The position numbers and the translations under genes were made by a program. 64,000 nt of DNA from Vibrio agarilyticus (GTDB lineage Bacteria; Pseudomonadota; Gammaproteobacteria; Enterobacterales; Vibrionaceae). Positions 9,338 through 19,209 of the stretch are shown in pieces. The stretch covers positions 1-64,000 of the forward strand of contig NZ_JABAIK010000011.1 in NCBI RefSeq assembly GCF_012641465.1, read 5' to 3'. The notes beneath the pieces were generated by a model, which saw only the letters and a program-made list of their open reading frames with translations, was not told the origin of the DNA and ran no database searches. Numbering within the stretch: the stretch's first letter is position 1; each line of letters starts with the position of its first letter.

Positions 9338-11770
9338 ATGTCTTCGCGACACCCAGTTACCCAATCATTACTAAAAGCACCTATATCGCTTTTTGTTCGG
9401 GGCAAAGCTATTCCCTCTGATCCTATTGCGGATCTGAACATCGACCTCAATAAGCCGATTGTTTACGCGCTGCCTTTTCGTTCCAATGTTGATCTCTTAA
9501 CCTTACAAGCTCAAACACGAAAGCTTGGCTTGCCGGACCCACTCGAACCGTTAGAAATCAATGGTCAACAATATTGTCGCCACGTCTATATCGCTGCGTG
9601 CCCAAGCCTAATGCAGGATAACGATAGTCTGCCCAAAGACTCGATTGCGCTCTTTGGTGATCTACTTGCATTGCATCAACAAGACGCCCAGCTTGATATT
9701 CAAATTTTACCAACTGCGGTGTTATGGAGCCGTAAACCTGGTAAAGAAGGCGAGCACAAATCTTATCTTCAACCGATGAACGGATTACAAAAAGGCTGGT
9801 CCGTATTGGTCGATGGCCGCAGTTGTTCGGTCCGCTTCAGCCCTCTAGTGTCACTGCGTTACATGGCCGATGCTCACGGTACTGATGAGGCTATCGCTCA
9901 TAAATTAGCGCGCGTGGCACGAATTCATTTTTCGCGTCAAAAGCTTGCCGCCTCGGGGCCAAATCTGCCGATGCGTCATGTGCTATTTGAACGATTGTTA
10001 AAATCACCCGCCATCAAACAAGCCATAGAAGACGAAGCTCGCGCCAAGGACATTCCTTTAGAAAAAGCACAGAAAGAAGCGCAGTCTATGATGGATGAGA
10101 TTGCAGCAGACTTCTCTTATACCTTGATTCGCCAAGGCAACCATGTTCTGTCTTGGCTGTGGAATAAGCTCTATCAAGGGCTCAACATCAATAATGCGGC
10201 AACAGTGCGACGCCTTGCACAAGATGGCCATGAGATCGTATACGTGCCTTGCCATCGTAGCCATATGGACTATTTGTTGCTTTCTTACGTGCTCTACCAT
10301 GAAGGCATGGTGCCACCGCACATTGCTGCTGGCATTAACCTTAACTTCTTTCCAGCAGGGCCGATTTTCCGCCGTGGCGGCGCTTTTTTCATTCGTCGTA
10401 GCTTTAAGGGCAATAAGCTCTACTCCACGATTTTCCGTGAATATTTGGCCGAATTGTTCGCCAAAGGGTATTCCGTTGAATATTTCAGTGAAGGTGGGCG
10501 TTCGCGCACAGGTCGCCTGTTAACCGCCAAAACCGGCATGTTAGCGATGACCATTCAAGCCATGCTTAGAGGCTTAAACCGCCCCGTGACGCTGGTGCCC
10601 GTCTACATCGGTTATGAACACGTCATGGAAGTGGGCACTTACGCTAAAGAGTTACGTGGCAAACGCAAAGAAAAAGAAAATGCTGGCTTAGTGCTGCGCA
10701 CCTTACGCAAGTTGCGCAATTTTGGTTTTGGTTATGTCAACTTTGGCGAACCGATCCCGCTCAATCATTACTTAAATCAGCACGCACCAGAATGGGTCAA
10801 TGATATTAATCCTATGGGAGGCAGCAAGCCAGCGTGGATGAATCCGGTGGTCAATGGGTTAGCGGAAAAAATGATGACGCACATCAACGATGCGGCCGCC
10901 ACCAACGCTTTAACCTTGTGCGCAACCGCCTTACTGGCTTCACGTCAACGGGCGCTATCACGTGACTCGCTTGAGAATCAACTTGAGTGTTACCTTGAAT
11001 TACTGAAAAACGTTCCGTACTCAAAAACTCGAACCGTACCAAGTGATTCCGCATCGGCTCTGGTTGAACATGCGCTCTCGTTAGATAAGTTTGTGATTGA
11101 GACAGACAGTATGGGTGACATTATTTCATTAGATCGAAATCAGTCGATCTTAATGACTTACTATCGTAACAACATCATACACTTACTTGCGTTACCTTCA
11201 TTATTGGCACAGATGGTGGTGCGTCAGCGCCGAGTCAGTGTTGAACAGCTACAGCAACAAGTTGGACTAATTTACCCCTTCTTAAAAGCGGAGCTGTTTT
11301 TGAGTATCGAAGAGGCGAAGCTTTCAAATATGGTGCAGGCTCTGCTAGACGAGTTGTTACGTCAGCGCTTAGTGCTTGTGGATAATGGCTACGTTGAAAT
11401 GAATCAGCGCAACAGTCAGCCTTTGATGTTGCTAGGTCGCACGATTGGCGAAACACTACAACGTTATGCGATTGCGCTCAATTTACTGGTTGCCAGCCCG
11501 GAGTTAGATAAAGCCGATTTAGAGCAAAAGAGTCAAGACATTGCGCAACGACTGGGTCGTCTGCACGGGATTAACGCCCCAGAATTCTTTGATAAAGGCG
11601 TCTTCTCAGCCATGTTTAATACTCTTAAATCAGAACATTATCTTGACGCCGATGGCAGCTGTAATGAGGACCAAAGCAAGCATTTAGCGAAATTGCTCTA
11701 TGCCTTACTTTATCCGGAAGTAAAACTGACCATTCAAGAGAGCATTTACCAATCGACGCTGCATGATTAG
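9338..11770 (+). CDS. plsB: Glycerol-3-phosphate O-acyltransferase
   Basis: Inner-membrane enzyme that makes 1-acyl-glycerol-3-phosphate, the first committed step of phospholipid synthesis. 810 residues (E. coli 807). The acyltransferase motifs are in order: HRSHMD (about 306-311, the catalytic H-x4-D), [18 protein letters not shown], and PVYIGYE. A long N-terminal region precedes the catalytic core and a helical C-terminal domain follows. The first Met fits the family. Divergent from lexA; the 275-bp gap also carries the lexA operators. An ERIC-like element lies 9 bp beyond the stop. Confidence 0.97.
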   Translation: MSSRHPVTQSLLKAPISLFVRGKAIPSDPIADLNIDLNKPIVYALPFRSNVDLLTLQAQTRKLGLPDPLEPLEINGQQYCRHVYIAACPSLMQDNDSLPKDSIALFGDLLALHQQDAQLDIQILPTAVLWSRKPGKEGEHKSYLQPMNGLQKGWSVLVDGRSCSVRFSPLVSLRYMADAHGTDEAIAHKLARVARIHFSRQKLAASGPNLPMRHVLFERLLKSPAIKQAIEDEARAKDIPLEKAQKEAQSMMDEIAADFSYTLIRQGNHVLSWLWNKLYQGLNINNAATVRRLAQDGHEIVYVPCHRSHMDYLLLSYVLYHEGMVPPHIAAGINLNFFPAGPIFRRGGAFFIRRSFKGNKLYSTIFREYLAELFAKGYSVEYFSEGGRSRTGRLLTAKTGMLAMTIQAMLRGLNRPVTLVPVYIGYEHVMEVGTYAKELRGKRKEKENAGLVLRTLRKLRNFGFGYVNFGEPIPLNHYLNQHAPEWVNDINPMGGSKPAWMNPVVNGLAEKMMTHINDAAATNALTLCATALLASRQRALSRDSLENQLECYLELLKNVPYSKTRTVPSDSASALVEHALSLDKFVIETDSMGDIISLDRNQSILMTYYRNNIIHLLALPSLLAQMVVRQRRVSVEQLQQQVGLIYPFLKAELFLSIEEAKLSNMVQALLDELLRQRLVLVDNGYVEMNQRNSQPLMLLGRTIGETLQRYAIALNLLVASPELDKADLEQKSQDIAQRLGRLHGINAPEFFDKGVFSAMFNTLKSEHYLDADGSCNEDQSKHLAKLLYALLYPEVKLTIQESIYQSTLHD

Positions 11771-11778
11771 TACATTTA

Positions 11779-11922
11779 TATAGCCAAACAACTTGGCGTT
11801 GCAGGTCGGCGGCAAACGAACAAAGCCTCTGAACATAGATGAACTATGTGATGAGGTTTGTGAGAGCCCGCACCATAATTTTTTAAGCAAAGCGCTGCAA
11901 CTTCAAGTGGAAAGAGGATAAC
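11779..11922 (+). repeat. ERIC-like intergenic palindrome, copy 2
   Basis: 144 bp, short form: it lacks the CACTTCGTGAA insert. Left end TATAGCCAAACAACTTGG, right end AACTTCAAGTGGAAAGAGGATA. It is 9 bp after the plsB stop, so it probably lies in the plsB 3' untranslated region. Confidence 0.85.
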
Positions 11923-11923
11923 G

Positions 11924-11956
11924 TCAGCACCTTTGTAGTGCTGACGGTTTATTTAG
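11924..11956 (+). terminator. Rho-independent terminator downstream of plsB
   Basis: The 8-bp stem GTCAGCAC / GTGCTGAC encloses a 7-nt loop and is followed by GGTTTATTT. It lies just after ERIC copy 2. From here to the next gene (11957-12255) I see no ORF or RNA gene, only AT-rich sequence that must hold the promoter of the following gene. Confidence 0.6.
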
Positions 11957-12255
11957 CTCATTCTTTTTTACAGATTCTTACCGCCGACCTCGAATATCGT
12001 CTTCCCTCACATCGTCATGATCATTTGAAGTCACTCGAAAAACCTCATTCGCTCTCGTTACGTTAAGTTATTTTTTGTAAACTAGGCGCCATTTTATAAA
12101 TCAAATAAACATTAGTTCACTCACAATTCGATTCAGCCTGCTAGGTTAGCTAAGGTCGTCTTCATTTGGTATGCGTGGAGCAACTGCCATTACACACCAT
12201 TTGTTCAAGATGTTTTAAATGACATCAACCAATCATTAATTCGCAAGGATGAGTT

Positions 12256-13410
12256 ATGAATAAGTTCACCTCTAAGCTCGCGGTTCTTTTATCTCCTATC
12301 TGTATGCTTGCCAGCCCGTTGACTCACTCACACGGCTGGGTCGAGTTTCCAAGTGCGCGCCAAAATACCTGTTATCTTGATGGTGGCTACTGGAACGATC
12401 AGATTCCCAATGCAGCATGTCAGGCTGCGTATGATCTTTCTGGCGCGCACCCTTTTGTACAGCGTAGTGAAATATCAGCCAATGTGAGTAACTACCGAAA
12501 TATCGCGGATGTACAAGATGTCGTCACCGATGGTCAGTTATGCTCAGCTGGCGATCGGTCAAAAGCAGGACTCGATTTACCCTCTCCACATTGGCAACGT
12601 ACCCATGTGAGTCTTGACGCCAATCAACAAATTGAGCTGGTATTTTATGGTCAAGCACCGCATAACCCGTCTTACTGGGAGTTCTATCTTAGTAATCCAG
12701 ATTATGACGCGACCCAACCGCTCACATGGCAAGATTTGTCCCTAATTGATACTGCGGGTAATGTCTTTGTCGGCGATGACAAGCGCTACCGCATCAAAGT
12801 CCGTTTCCCCGCGGACCGTAGTGGCGATGCAATTCTCTATACTCGATGGCAGCGTGATGATGCGGCAGGCGAAGGATTTTACAATTGCAGTGATATTCGT
12901 CTATCGGGAAGCCATTCATCGGATCCCTCAGATGCAACATTAACCTCACTTGGGTACTTCATACCTCAAGGCTTTGGGCCTGTTGCCATTGACGACCAAA
13001 TTAGGTTGCGTACCTTTGATGAACAAGGTCAAGAGCAAGTCGATTTAATTCTAACCATCACCGAAACCAACCAAGCGAATTGGCCGGCGACGCTGGCTGA
13101 ACAGTTTAATCAAGCGACCTCTAGCAGCTGGTATATTGGGATCTGGCACGATGAGATGAGTCATTACATGTTTGACAGCGCCAACTTATATGCCAATCAA
13201 ATCTGGGCACCGGACAACACATTCAACTACGCACTCTCCTTAATCAAACCGCCCCCTTCGGCGGCCGAGAATGCATGGTCTGCGCAATCAACTTATCAAC
13301 AAGGTGAGAAAGTGTCACATAAAAACCAGCAATGGCAAGCAAAGTGGTGGACACAAAATGAAGAACCCGGAACCACTGGGGAATGGGGAGTATGGCAATT
13401 GTTGCCATAA
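12256..13410 (+). CDS. Secreted GbpA-like chitin-active LPMO (AA10)
   Basis: 384 residues. The signal peptide (1-25) ends just before His26, so the mature protein starts HGWVEFPSAR; this N-terminal histidine forms the copper brace of AA10 lytic polysaccharide monooxygenases. A second His lies in APHNPSYWEFYL (about residue 137). The catalytic domain spans about 26-215. A GbpA domain-2-like region follows (about 215-320), and the C-terminus (about 338-384) is a CBM5/12 chitin-binding module with AKWWT. Likely oxidises chitin outside the cell and helps colonise chitinous surfaces. It is shorter than V. cholerae GbpA, with one middle domain rather than two. Substrate is inferred from the family. 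Confidence 0.9.
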   Translation: MNKFTSKLAVLLSPICMLASPLTHSHGWVEFPSARQNTCYLDGGYWNDQIPNAACQAAYDLSGAHPFVQRSEISANVSNYRNIADVQDVVTDGQLCSAGDRSKAGLDLPSPHWQRTHVSLDANQQIELVFYGQAPHNPSYWEFYLSNPDYDATQPLTWQDLSLIDTAGNVFVGDDKRYRIKVRFPADRSGDAILYTRWQRDDAAGEGFYNCSDIRLSGSHSSDPSDATLTSLGYFIPQGFGPVAIDDQIRLRTFDEQGQEQVDLILTITETNQANWPATLAEQFNQATSSSWYIGIWHDEMSHYMFDSANLYANQIWAPDNTFNYALSLIKPPPSAAENAWSAQSTYQQGEKVSHKNQQWQAKWWTQNEEPGTTGEWGVWQLLP

Positions 13411-13436
13411 AGAGAGTGGTAAGAAGGCTTGAAAAA

Positions 13437-13480
13437 GAAAACGGGCAGTTCAATTGACATTGAGTCTGCCCGTTTGTTTA
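13437..13480. terminator. Bidirectional terminator between LPMO gene and ubiA
   Basis: The stem AACGGGCA / TGCCCGTT encloses a 19-nt loop containing a smaller CAATTGACATTG imperfect dyad. A-rich and T-rich flanks serve both convergent genes. Confidence 0.7.
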
Positions 13481-13494
13481 TGAAGGTGCGTGAA

Positions 13495-14394
13495 TTACCA
13501 AAGTGCGGCAAACAGCCCAAGCGCAATCGCCATACCCACATAATTGTTATTTAAAAAAGCGCGAAAGCACGCTTGACGCTCACGATGACGTATTAAGTGC
13601 TGCTGATAAACAAATAGGGCCGCCGCGACAAGAATGGCCCAGTAATAAACACCTGCCAGCTCTAAATAGCCTCCGAGTAACACGAGCATCACCAAGGTGC
13701 TCAGCTGCAATACACCAATGATCAGTTTGTCAAAACGGCCAAAGAGAATGGCCGTTGATTTGATACCAATATTGATATCATCATCTCGGTCTACCATTGC
13801 GTATTGTGTGTCATACGCCACAGTCCAAAGACCATTGAGCACAAAAACAAACCACGTTAACCCAGATAAGCTGCCGGCTTGAGCCGCCCAAGCCATAGGA
13901 ATAGACCAGCTAAACGCAAGCCCTAGAAACAGTTGTGGCAGGTGGGTATACCGCTTCATAAACGGATAAATAAACGCCAACACGACACCCATAATTGAGA
14001 GCTGAACCGTTAGTGCGTTCATGGTCAACACCAACAAAAACGCGCTCACCACCAGCAAAACAAATAAAGCGATCGCTTCTTTGGTGCTCACTTTGCCCGA
14101 AGGTAAAGGTCGCTGACAGGTACGTTTTACATGACCATCGACGTGCCTATCGGCCACATCATTGATGACACAGCCCGCACTGCGCATCAATAAGACGCCC
14201 AGTACAAAGACGATAAGAATCACCGCATCTGGGTGACCATCGCCCGCAATAATCAGCGCCCATAACGTTGGCCACATCAACAACAGCGATCCGATGGGCT
14301 TATCCATTCGAGTTAACTGCCAAAACGCGCGGCATTTATCTTGCCATGAAACGGATCTCGCCAACTTGGCTGCGGTTGATTTATCCAAGCTCAT
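13495..14394 (-). CDS. ubiA: 4-hydroxybenzoate octaprenyltransferase
   Basis: Integral membrane prenyltransferase that attaches the polyprenyl tail to 4-hydroxybenzoate in ubiquinone synthesis. 299 residues (E. coli 290). The two aspartate-rich motifs that bind Mg-diphosphate are clear: [15 protein letters not shown] at about 77-91 and [13 protein letters not shown] at about 194-206. Eight to nine hydrophobic helices can be counted. It begins 6 nt after the ubiC stop, forming a ubiCA operon in which UbiC supplies the substrate. Confidence 0.97.
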   Translation of the reverse strand: MSLDKSTAAKLARSVSWQDKCRAFWQLTRMDKPIGSLLLMWPTLWALIIAGDGHPDAVILIVFVLGVLLMRSAGCVINDVADRHVDGHVKRTCQRPLPSGKVSTKEAIALFVLLVVSAFLLVLTMNALTVQLSIMGVVLAFIYPFMKRYTHLPQLFLGLAFSWSIPMAWAAQAGSLSGLTWFVFVLNGLWTVAYDTQYAMVDRDDDINIGIKSTAILFGRFDKLIIGVLQLSTLVMLVLLGGYLELAGVYYWAILVAAALFVYQQHLIRHRERQACFRAFLNNNYVGMAIALGLFAALW

Positions 14395-14400
14395 GATCGC

Positions 14401-15003
14401 TTACTCCGTGCTCTGTTGCCCGAGGGGCATTGTTCGATGAGAAACACTAACGCGGCCCTCGGCGTCGTCCATAACGCGTTGTTCAATCGGTGCTTGCGGT
14501 AAAAATAGCTCTGTGACTAACATAGGTTTATGATTCATCCAAAGCCGCGAGCGCCTAACAAATAAACGTTCACCCTGATGTTCAACGCACCCTATCTCTA
14601 GGCGATCACGCTTAACGGCCTCAGCAGCAAATACCGTGAGTCCAAGAGGAATATCGCCTTGAGAGCGTAAATCGACAGACTGGTGCTGCCATGTTGGCTC
14701 AGGGATCAATGTTCGACCAATCACCCACGGCTGCCCATCGCCTTGCAAGATGACCTCTCGCAACAAACAAGAATGAGCGCCAATCGCTAGGGTTTCATCT
14801 TTGCTTAATGTCTGTGCGCTCACGTGTTGCTGCGCTAATACCACCACACTCAGATGTTGGCATTGCTGTGCTAAACGCTTGGAGAGTGACCCTTGTTCAC
14901 AAAGCCACTGGCTCACTTCTAGATTGGGAAAATCAAAGTCGTTAGCATTTTGCCACTCAACATCATCGAGCGATGTGAGATAGCGCGAAATTGCCTGAGT
15001 CAT
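14401..15003 (-). CDS. ubiC: Chorismate pyruvate-lyase
   Basis: Converts chorismate to 4-hydroxybenzoate and pyruvate. The ATG at 15003 gives 200 residues; a TTG at 15015 is also in frame. This is longer than E. coli UbiC (165), with an extra N-terminal segment and a C-terminal tail rich in polar residues after the last conserved strand. The core contains WVIGRTLIP and the LTVFAAEAVKRD region; the substrate arginine is likely Arg in IGRT, and a Glu in VTELFLP near the end matches the family's product-site Glu. Co-transcribed with ubiA. Confidence 0.9.
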   Translation of the reverse strand: MTQAISRYLTSLDDVEWQNANDFDFPNLEVSQWLCEQGSLSKRLAQQCQHLSVVVLAQQHVSAQTLSKDETLAIGAHSCLLREVILQGDGQPWVIGRTLIPEPTWQHQSVDLRSQGDIPLGLTVFAAEAVKRDRLEIGCVEHQGERLFVRRSRLWMNHKPMLVTELFLPQAPIEQRVMDDAEGRVSVSHRTMPLGQQSTE

Positions 15004-15159
15004 ATCTATATTCAATTCTTAGCTTTATCAGTACAATAAAGCAGCATCATTACTAGCATTACACAATGCGCTCCCCAATAGGGTTGCGCTATTGTAACAA
15101 GTGTGACGCGTTTCGAGTATTGCCAACTGAAGAAAGAAAACCAAAGAAAAGTAGAAACC

Positions 15160-15567
15160 ATGAACAAACGCGACTTTTTTTCGCAGCTCTGCCTGCTTGC
15201 AACGCTGACATTACCCGCGCATGCGCAAGAGAACGCCAGTGTGCCAAGCCTCGCTTACTTCACGCTTGAGCCAGATCTCACCACTAATTTTTACACTCGT
15301 GGCAACCAATTAGGCTATGTACAACTGCGCATTGATATTATGGTAATGAATGACGCCGACGTCGCGCTTGTCGAGCATCACCAACCGCTGATTCGCGATG
15401 CGATCATCGAGTTGGTCGGCAAACAGACCGAAGACACCATAAAGTCGCTCGCGGGGCGTGAAGATATGCGTAAAACGTTAACCGAGCATCTTAACGCCAT
15501 TCTATTACCCGAAACCGGTAAGCCTCTCATTGCCGACCTGCTCTTTACTAAATATCTATATCAATAA
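15160..15567 (+). CDS. FliL-domain secreted or periplasmic protein
   Basis: The ATG at 15160 gives 135 residues. An ORF extension to 15103 exists but is not favoured, because a signal peptide starts exactly at this Met (MNKRDFFSQLCLLATLTLP, cleavage near AHA-Q). The remainder (about 30-135) matches the C-terminal domain of the flagellar basal-body protein FliL, from YFTLEPDLTTNFYT to LLFTKYLYQ. True FliL has a membrane anchor instead of a cleaved signal. FliL-like genes are found beside ubiCA in Vibrio. No flagellar gene is nearby, so a motility role is unproven. Confidence 0.85.
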   Translation: MNKRDFFSQLCLLATLTLPAHAQENASVPSLAYFTLEPDLTTNFYTRGNQLGYVQLRIDIMVMNDADVALVEHHQPLIRDAIIELVGKQTEDTIKSLAGREDMRKTLTEHLNAILLPETGKPLIADLLFTKYLYQ

Positions 15568-15596
15568 ACAATCTGATTACGTCACTGAAAAGACCA

Positions 15597-15618
15597 AGGG
15601 CGCTCACACAGCGCCCGG
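15597..15618. terminator. Bidirectional terminator between FliL-like gene and glpG
   Basis: The 7-bp GC-rich stem GGGCGCT / AGCGCCC has a 5-nt loop, between convergent genes. The T-tract is weak on both sides (GGTTCTATT rightward; TTGGTCTTTT leftward). Confidence 0.6.
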
Positions 15619-15620
15619 TT

Positions 15621-16457
15621 CTATTGCTGGTATTTTTGCTTACTCGCATCAAGCCATGCAAGCGCCATCCCGGCAATTAAGCCAACCAAATGCGCGGTAT
15701 TCGCAATCGCGAAAAAGGGCTGAACAAACCCCAACACCAACCAGATCAACATAAAGGCGACCAAAGGTTTTGCCACCGTTAATCCATAGTGAGGCGCGCG
15801 AAGACCAAAAATCCACAGGTAACCCAAAAGGGCATAAACAACGCCGGATAAGCCACCAAAATTAGCCCCCTCAACCCAATACTGCCCCGCACCAGATAGC
15901 GCCGCTGAAATCAAAAAGATCTGCAGTAACTTACCACTGCCAAGACGCTTTTCGATATCGCCACCGAACTCCCACCACCACAAAAGATTAAAAATGATGT
16001 GAGTGACTGAAAAGTGCAGCAATGCATGAGTAAACCACCGCCATAATTGCCACTGCTGCGCAGCGTCGGCAGGAAAATGCAACGCATCAAAAACGCCTTG
16101 GCCAAAACCCAACATACGCAGCGCATAGATAACAACGCAAGCGAACATAACCACCAGCGTCACAGGGCCGGCCTTAGCTCGTATCATTGCCATTAAACTT
16201 GGGCTGGCGTAACGAAATCGTGTGGGTTGCGAGGGTCCGACATCCCAAGATGCAGCGCGGTATCGCGGTGCAGTAGGATCGTGCAGAAACTGCTGCAGCT
16301 CGACTTCAACAGCGTCATAATGCGTGTCATCCACCAACCATAATGAAAATTGACCCTCACCCTCCGGCATCATTCGAATATCGATATGTTGCGTTGCCAT
16401 ATAATCGATAAATGCCTGACCGCTGCGCGGATTGTTAAGCGCAATTAGTCGCTTCAT
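15621..16457 (-). CDS. glpG: Rhomboid intramembrane serine protease GlpG
   Basis: Cleaves transmembrane helices within the inner membrane. 278 residues (E. coli 276). A cytoplasmic domain (about 1-85) precedes six membrane segments. The catalytic dyad is Ser204 in [12 protein letters not shown] and His256 in [11 protein letters not shown], matching E. coli Ser201 and His254. The H-x4-H helix [19 protein letters not shown] lies at 144-162. Its start overlaps the glpE stop by 4 bp, indicating translational coupling. Confidence 0.97.
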   Translation of the reverse strand: MKRLIALNNPRSGQAFIDYMATQHIDIRMMPEGEGQFSLWLVDDTHYDAVEVELQQFLHDPTAPRYRAASWDVGPSQPTRFRYASPSLMAMIRAKAGPVTLVVMFACVVIYALRMLGFGQGVFDALHFPADAAQQWQLWRWFTHALLHFSVTHIIFNLLWWWEFGGDIEKRLGSGKLLQIFLISAALSGAGQYWVEGANFGGLSGVVYALLGYLWIFGLRAPHYGLTVAKPLVAFMLIWLVLGFVQPFFAIANTAHLVGLIAGMALAWLDASKQKYQQ

Positions 16458-16777
16458 ATTTGCCCTTCTACTGGTAGGCCGGCACGTTGCCAGGCCTCAA
16501 AACCACCATCGACACTATAAACACTATCAAATCCTTGCCCAATCAAATATTGCGCAGCGCCTTGACTGCTAATACCGTGATAGCACATGACCAATATGGG
16601 TTGATCAAACTCCGTTTCTTGTAAAAACGCCACTAAAGAGTCATTCGTTAAATGAAACGCGCTTGGCACTCGCCCCTGAGAAAAACTCTGCGCGTCGCGA
16701 GTATCAACTAATACTGCGGTCGTTGTTTCCAGTAAACGCTGAGCATGTTGAACATCAATATGTTGAAATTGGTCCAT
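16454..16777 (-). CDS. glpE: Thiosulfate sulfurtransferase GlpE (rhodanese)
   Basis: Single-domain rhodanese, 107 residues. The catalytic persulfide loop is CYHGISS with Cys65, the same position as in E. coli GlpE. Transfers sulfane sulfur from thiosulfate to cyanide or thiol acceptors in the cytoplasm. The glpE-glpG pair is conserved in enterics and Vibrio; here they overlap by 4 bp. The glpR and glpD neighbours of E. coli are absent from this window. Confidence 0.95.
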   Translation of the reverse strand: MDQFQHIDVQHAQRLLETTTAVLVDTRDAQSFSQGRVPSAFHLTNDSLVAFLQETEFDQPILVMCYHGISSQGAAQYLIGQGFDSVYSVDGGFEAWQRAGLPVEGQI

Positions 16778-16887
16778 AAAATCTTGACTCCTTTCATTAA
16801 TCGGTGTGTTCGGATTGTAACCTATCCAAAATGTAAAATACCCATGGGGTTAAAATCGGCTCGAGAATTGACGATTATTCACTCAGC

Positions 16888-17074
16888 TGTGGGTAACCTT
16901 GTGGATTGCGTTGATAAAGTGGTTAGGATAAAAATGATCCACAACATATAGGGTTGATCTTGTTCTTTCTGTGGGTATAACAATATCTATCCCCAAAAGA
17001 CAGACTCGATAAAGTCCTTATCTACTCCGCGTTGAACTCAGCTACTCAAGAAAGTTCCCACAGAGTTATGCACA
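16888..17074. other. Cluster of DnaA-box-like 9-mers between glpE and rpoH
   Basis: Within this 187-bp stretch lie TTATGCACA (17066-17074, fits TTWTNCACA), TGTGGGTAA (16888-16896, one mismatch to the complement of TTATCCACA), TGATCCACA (16935-16943, one mismatch), TGTGGATTG (16900-16908) and TGTGGGTAT (16970-16978), the last two with two mismatches. Several boxes on both strands in a short AT-rich gap resemble a DnaA-titration or reactivation locus. No oriC genes are adjacent. The whole gap (16778-17186) has no ORF I can support. Confidence 0.35.
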
Positions 17075-17121
17075 GGTAACGTGACGTAAAATGATCGCGC
17101 TCGTGGAGCGATTCGATCCCA

Positions 17122-17152
17122 ATAAAAAAGCCGAGATCAACTCTCGGCTTTA
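17122..17152 (-). terminator. Rho-independent terminator of rpoH
   Basis: Leftward, AAAGCCGAGA pairs with TCTCGGCTTT around a 5-nt loop, and the U-run TTTTTTATT follows. It lies about 35 nt past the rpoH stop. Confidence 0.85.
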
Positions 17153-17186
17153 GATTCATAGCAATAAAGATGGTCGTCACCGCAGA

Positions 17187-18044
17187 CTAAAAATCGCCTA
17201 CTGCAGCTTTGAGTTTTTTCATCGCATTTTTTTCAAGTTGTCGAATACGCTCAGCTGAAACGCCATAGCTGTCTGCCAGATCTTGCAGGGTTGCTTTGTT
17301 GTCATCAAGCCAACGCGAACGAACAATATGCTGACTGCGCTCATCCAAACTCGCAATAGCGAGCTGCAGTCGATTGTTTGTATGAGCTTCCCAGTTTTCT
17401 GCCTCAAGATTATCAGCAATATCCGATGCCTTATCTTGCAAATACAACACCGGCGCATTTACTGACGTTGAACCGTCATCGTCGTCCACCGGCATATCAA
17501 ATGTTGCATCAATGGCCGCCAAACGGGATTCCATTTCGCGCACCTCGGCAGGCTCAACACCAAGCTCACGAGCAACCGTTTCGACTTCGCCATTATTAAA
17601 CCAACCCAAACGCTTTTTGGACTTGCGAAGATTAAAGAATAATTTGCGCTGAGCTTTTGTTGTCGCAATTTTGACGATGCGCCAGTTACGCAGCACATAT
17701 TCATGAATTTCAGCTTTGATCCAATGGACAGCAAACGAGACAAGCCTAACACCGACTTCTGGGTTGAAGCGCTTAACCGCTTTCATCAAGCCAATGTTGC
17801 CTTCTTGGACAAGATCCGCCATTGGTAGACCGTAACCAGTATAACCTCGAGCCACATGAACCACGAAGCGTAGATGAGAAAGAATCAGCCCTTTTGCTGC
17901 GTCGATTTCACCAGAAAAATGGAGCCGCTCGGCCAATTCACGTTCCTCATCAGCGGTCAGCATTGGGTAGCTGTTCACTGAACGAATGTAACTGTCTAAG
18001 CTGTCTTGGGTAACGAGCGCCATTGGGTACGCTTGCTGTGTCAT
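17187..18044 (-). CDS. rpoH: Heat-shock sigma factor RpoH (sigma-32)
   Basis: Directs RNA polymerase to heat-shock promoters. 285 residues (E. coli 284). Region 2 carries the -10 recognition helix ([19 protein letters not shown]) and [20 protein letters not shown]. The RpoH box [17 protein letters not shown], specific to this sigma, lies at about 132-148. Region 4 has [15 protein letters not shown]. The ATG at 18044 is preceded by GAGGA. The 187-bp leader down from ftsX could hold the thermosensor and promoters, but I could not define them. The ftsY-ftsE-ftsX-rpoH order is as in E. coli. Confidence 0.98.
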   Translation of the reverse strand: MTQQAYPMALVTQDSLDSYIRSVNSYPMLTADEERELAERLHFSGEIDAAKGLILSHLRFVVHVARGYTGYGLPMADLVQEGNIGLMKAVKRFNPEVGVRLVSFAVHWIKAEIHEYVLRNWRIVKIATTKAQRKLFFNLRKSKKRLGWFNNGEVETVARELGVEPAEVREMESRLAAIDATFDMPVDDDDGSTSVNAPVLYLQDKASDIADNLEAENWEAHTNNRLQLAIASLDERSQHIVRSRWLDDNKATLQDLADSYGVSAERIRQLEKNAMKKLKAAVGDF

Positions 18045-18231
18045 TCAAATCCTCATTGGGTTGTTATTGCTAAGAAAACGCATCGAGTGAGATCCCTGGC
18101 GAGCGTTTTGAACGGTAATAGTGGCCTGAAAGCGAATAAGTTTCAAGCAACGCGATTCATTTTCGCGTAAAAATTTTGTTGAATGTCTTGTTTTTCATCA
18201 CGTTAGACAACTATGACGCGTTATAATCTTG

Positions 18232-19209
18232 TTAAATAGGCTCAATTTCGTTGAGGTGACGCTGCGCCGAGATGCGCGCGGCAAGACTGCCTATCGCAAT
18301 ACCTACCATCATCAACAACAAAGATTCATCCCACCCTAAGCCAAGCAAGCGAAAAGGCCTATCGTACAAAGCGGCCACTTGCTCAACCCCAAAACTAACA
18401 ACCACCGTCAGCAAGGCTGTTGCAAGCCAAGCCACAAGAGCGCCGAGCAGCCCAAACCACATTCCGGTATAGACGTATGGGCGCAGAATGTAATGATCCG
18501 TTGCGCCAATCAGTTTCATGGTTTGGATCTCTTCCTTATTGGCCAATACATTAAACCGCAATGTATTACCCACAATTAAAAAGACCGCAGATAGCATCAA
18601 AACGGCCAAAGCACTTGCGACAATCACCGCAAGTTGCTTAATTGCACCAAGTCGTGCCAACCAATCACTGTCCAGTCGCACATCACTGACATTGGGTTGC
18701 TCTGCCAACCAAGCTGCAACATCGGCCTGCGCATTAACGCCGGTTGTTTGAGGCTCCACAATCAAGACCGCGGGCAGAGCTTGCTCATCAAGTAATGAAA
18801 GCGCTTGTTCAAAGCCCGAATATTGACTGAGGTCGGCTAACCCCTGTTGTGATGAAATGTATTCAACCCCTATGACATCGTCTCGTGATTCGAGGGCATC
18901 TTTTAAGACCATCGCGCGCACGTCAGATACACCGCTATCAAGGTATGCGCTAATTTGAACCGGAGCCATGACCTTGTGACTGACCTCAGCCACATTTTTA
19001 CCTAGCAAGTAAAGACACGCTGGTAAAGTCAACGCTATCGAGATGACCGCGAGGGTCAATATGTTGCCCATAGGGCGCTGCCACAGAGCATAAAATGCGG
19101 CGCGAGCATGATAATAATGCGCAGCAAAAAAGCCTTGGCTGTTGGTGCCCGTTTGACGCTGATTCGTTTGACGTTGATTAGAACGCACCGCCTGTCGTTT
19201 ACCGGCCAT
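18232..19209 (-). CDS. ftsX: Cell-division ABC transporter permease FtsX
   Basis: Works with FtsE at the septal ring to activate peptidoglycan hydrolases through a periplasmic partner. 325 residues (E. coli 352). The basic N-terminal tail is rich in Arg, Gln and Asn (about 1-28). Four membrane helices: one at about 50-70, a periplasmic loop of about 75-200 residues, then three near 203-226, 255-280 and 292-312. The start overlaps the ftsE stop by 11 bp. Confidence 0.96.
   Translation of the reverse strand: MAGKRQAVRSNQRQTNQRQTGTNSQGFFAAHYYHARAAFYALWQRPMGNILTLAVISIALTLPACLYLLGKNVAEVSHKVMAPVQISAYLDSGVSDVRAMVLKDALESRDDVIGVEYISSQQGLADLSQYSGFEQALSLLDEQALPAVLIVEPQTTGVNAQADVAAWLAEQPNVSDVRLDSDWLARLGAIKQLAVIVASALAVLMLSAVFLIVGNTLRFNVLANKEEIQTMKLIGATDHYILRPYVYTGMWFGLLGALVAWLATALLTVVVSFGVEQVAALYDRPFRLLGLGWDESLLLMMVGIAIGSLAARISAQRHLNEIEPI

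Noticed and set aside
16888-17074. Chromosomal origin (oriC)
   Set aside because: The neighbours are glpE and rpoH, not mnmG, mioC or dnaA; there are few GATC sites and no clear AT-rich unwinding repeats.
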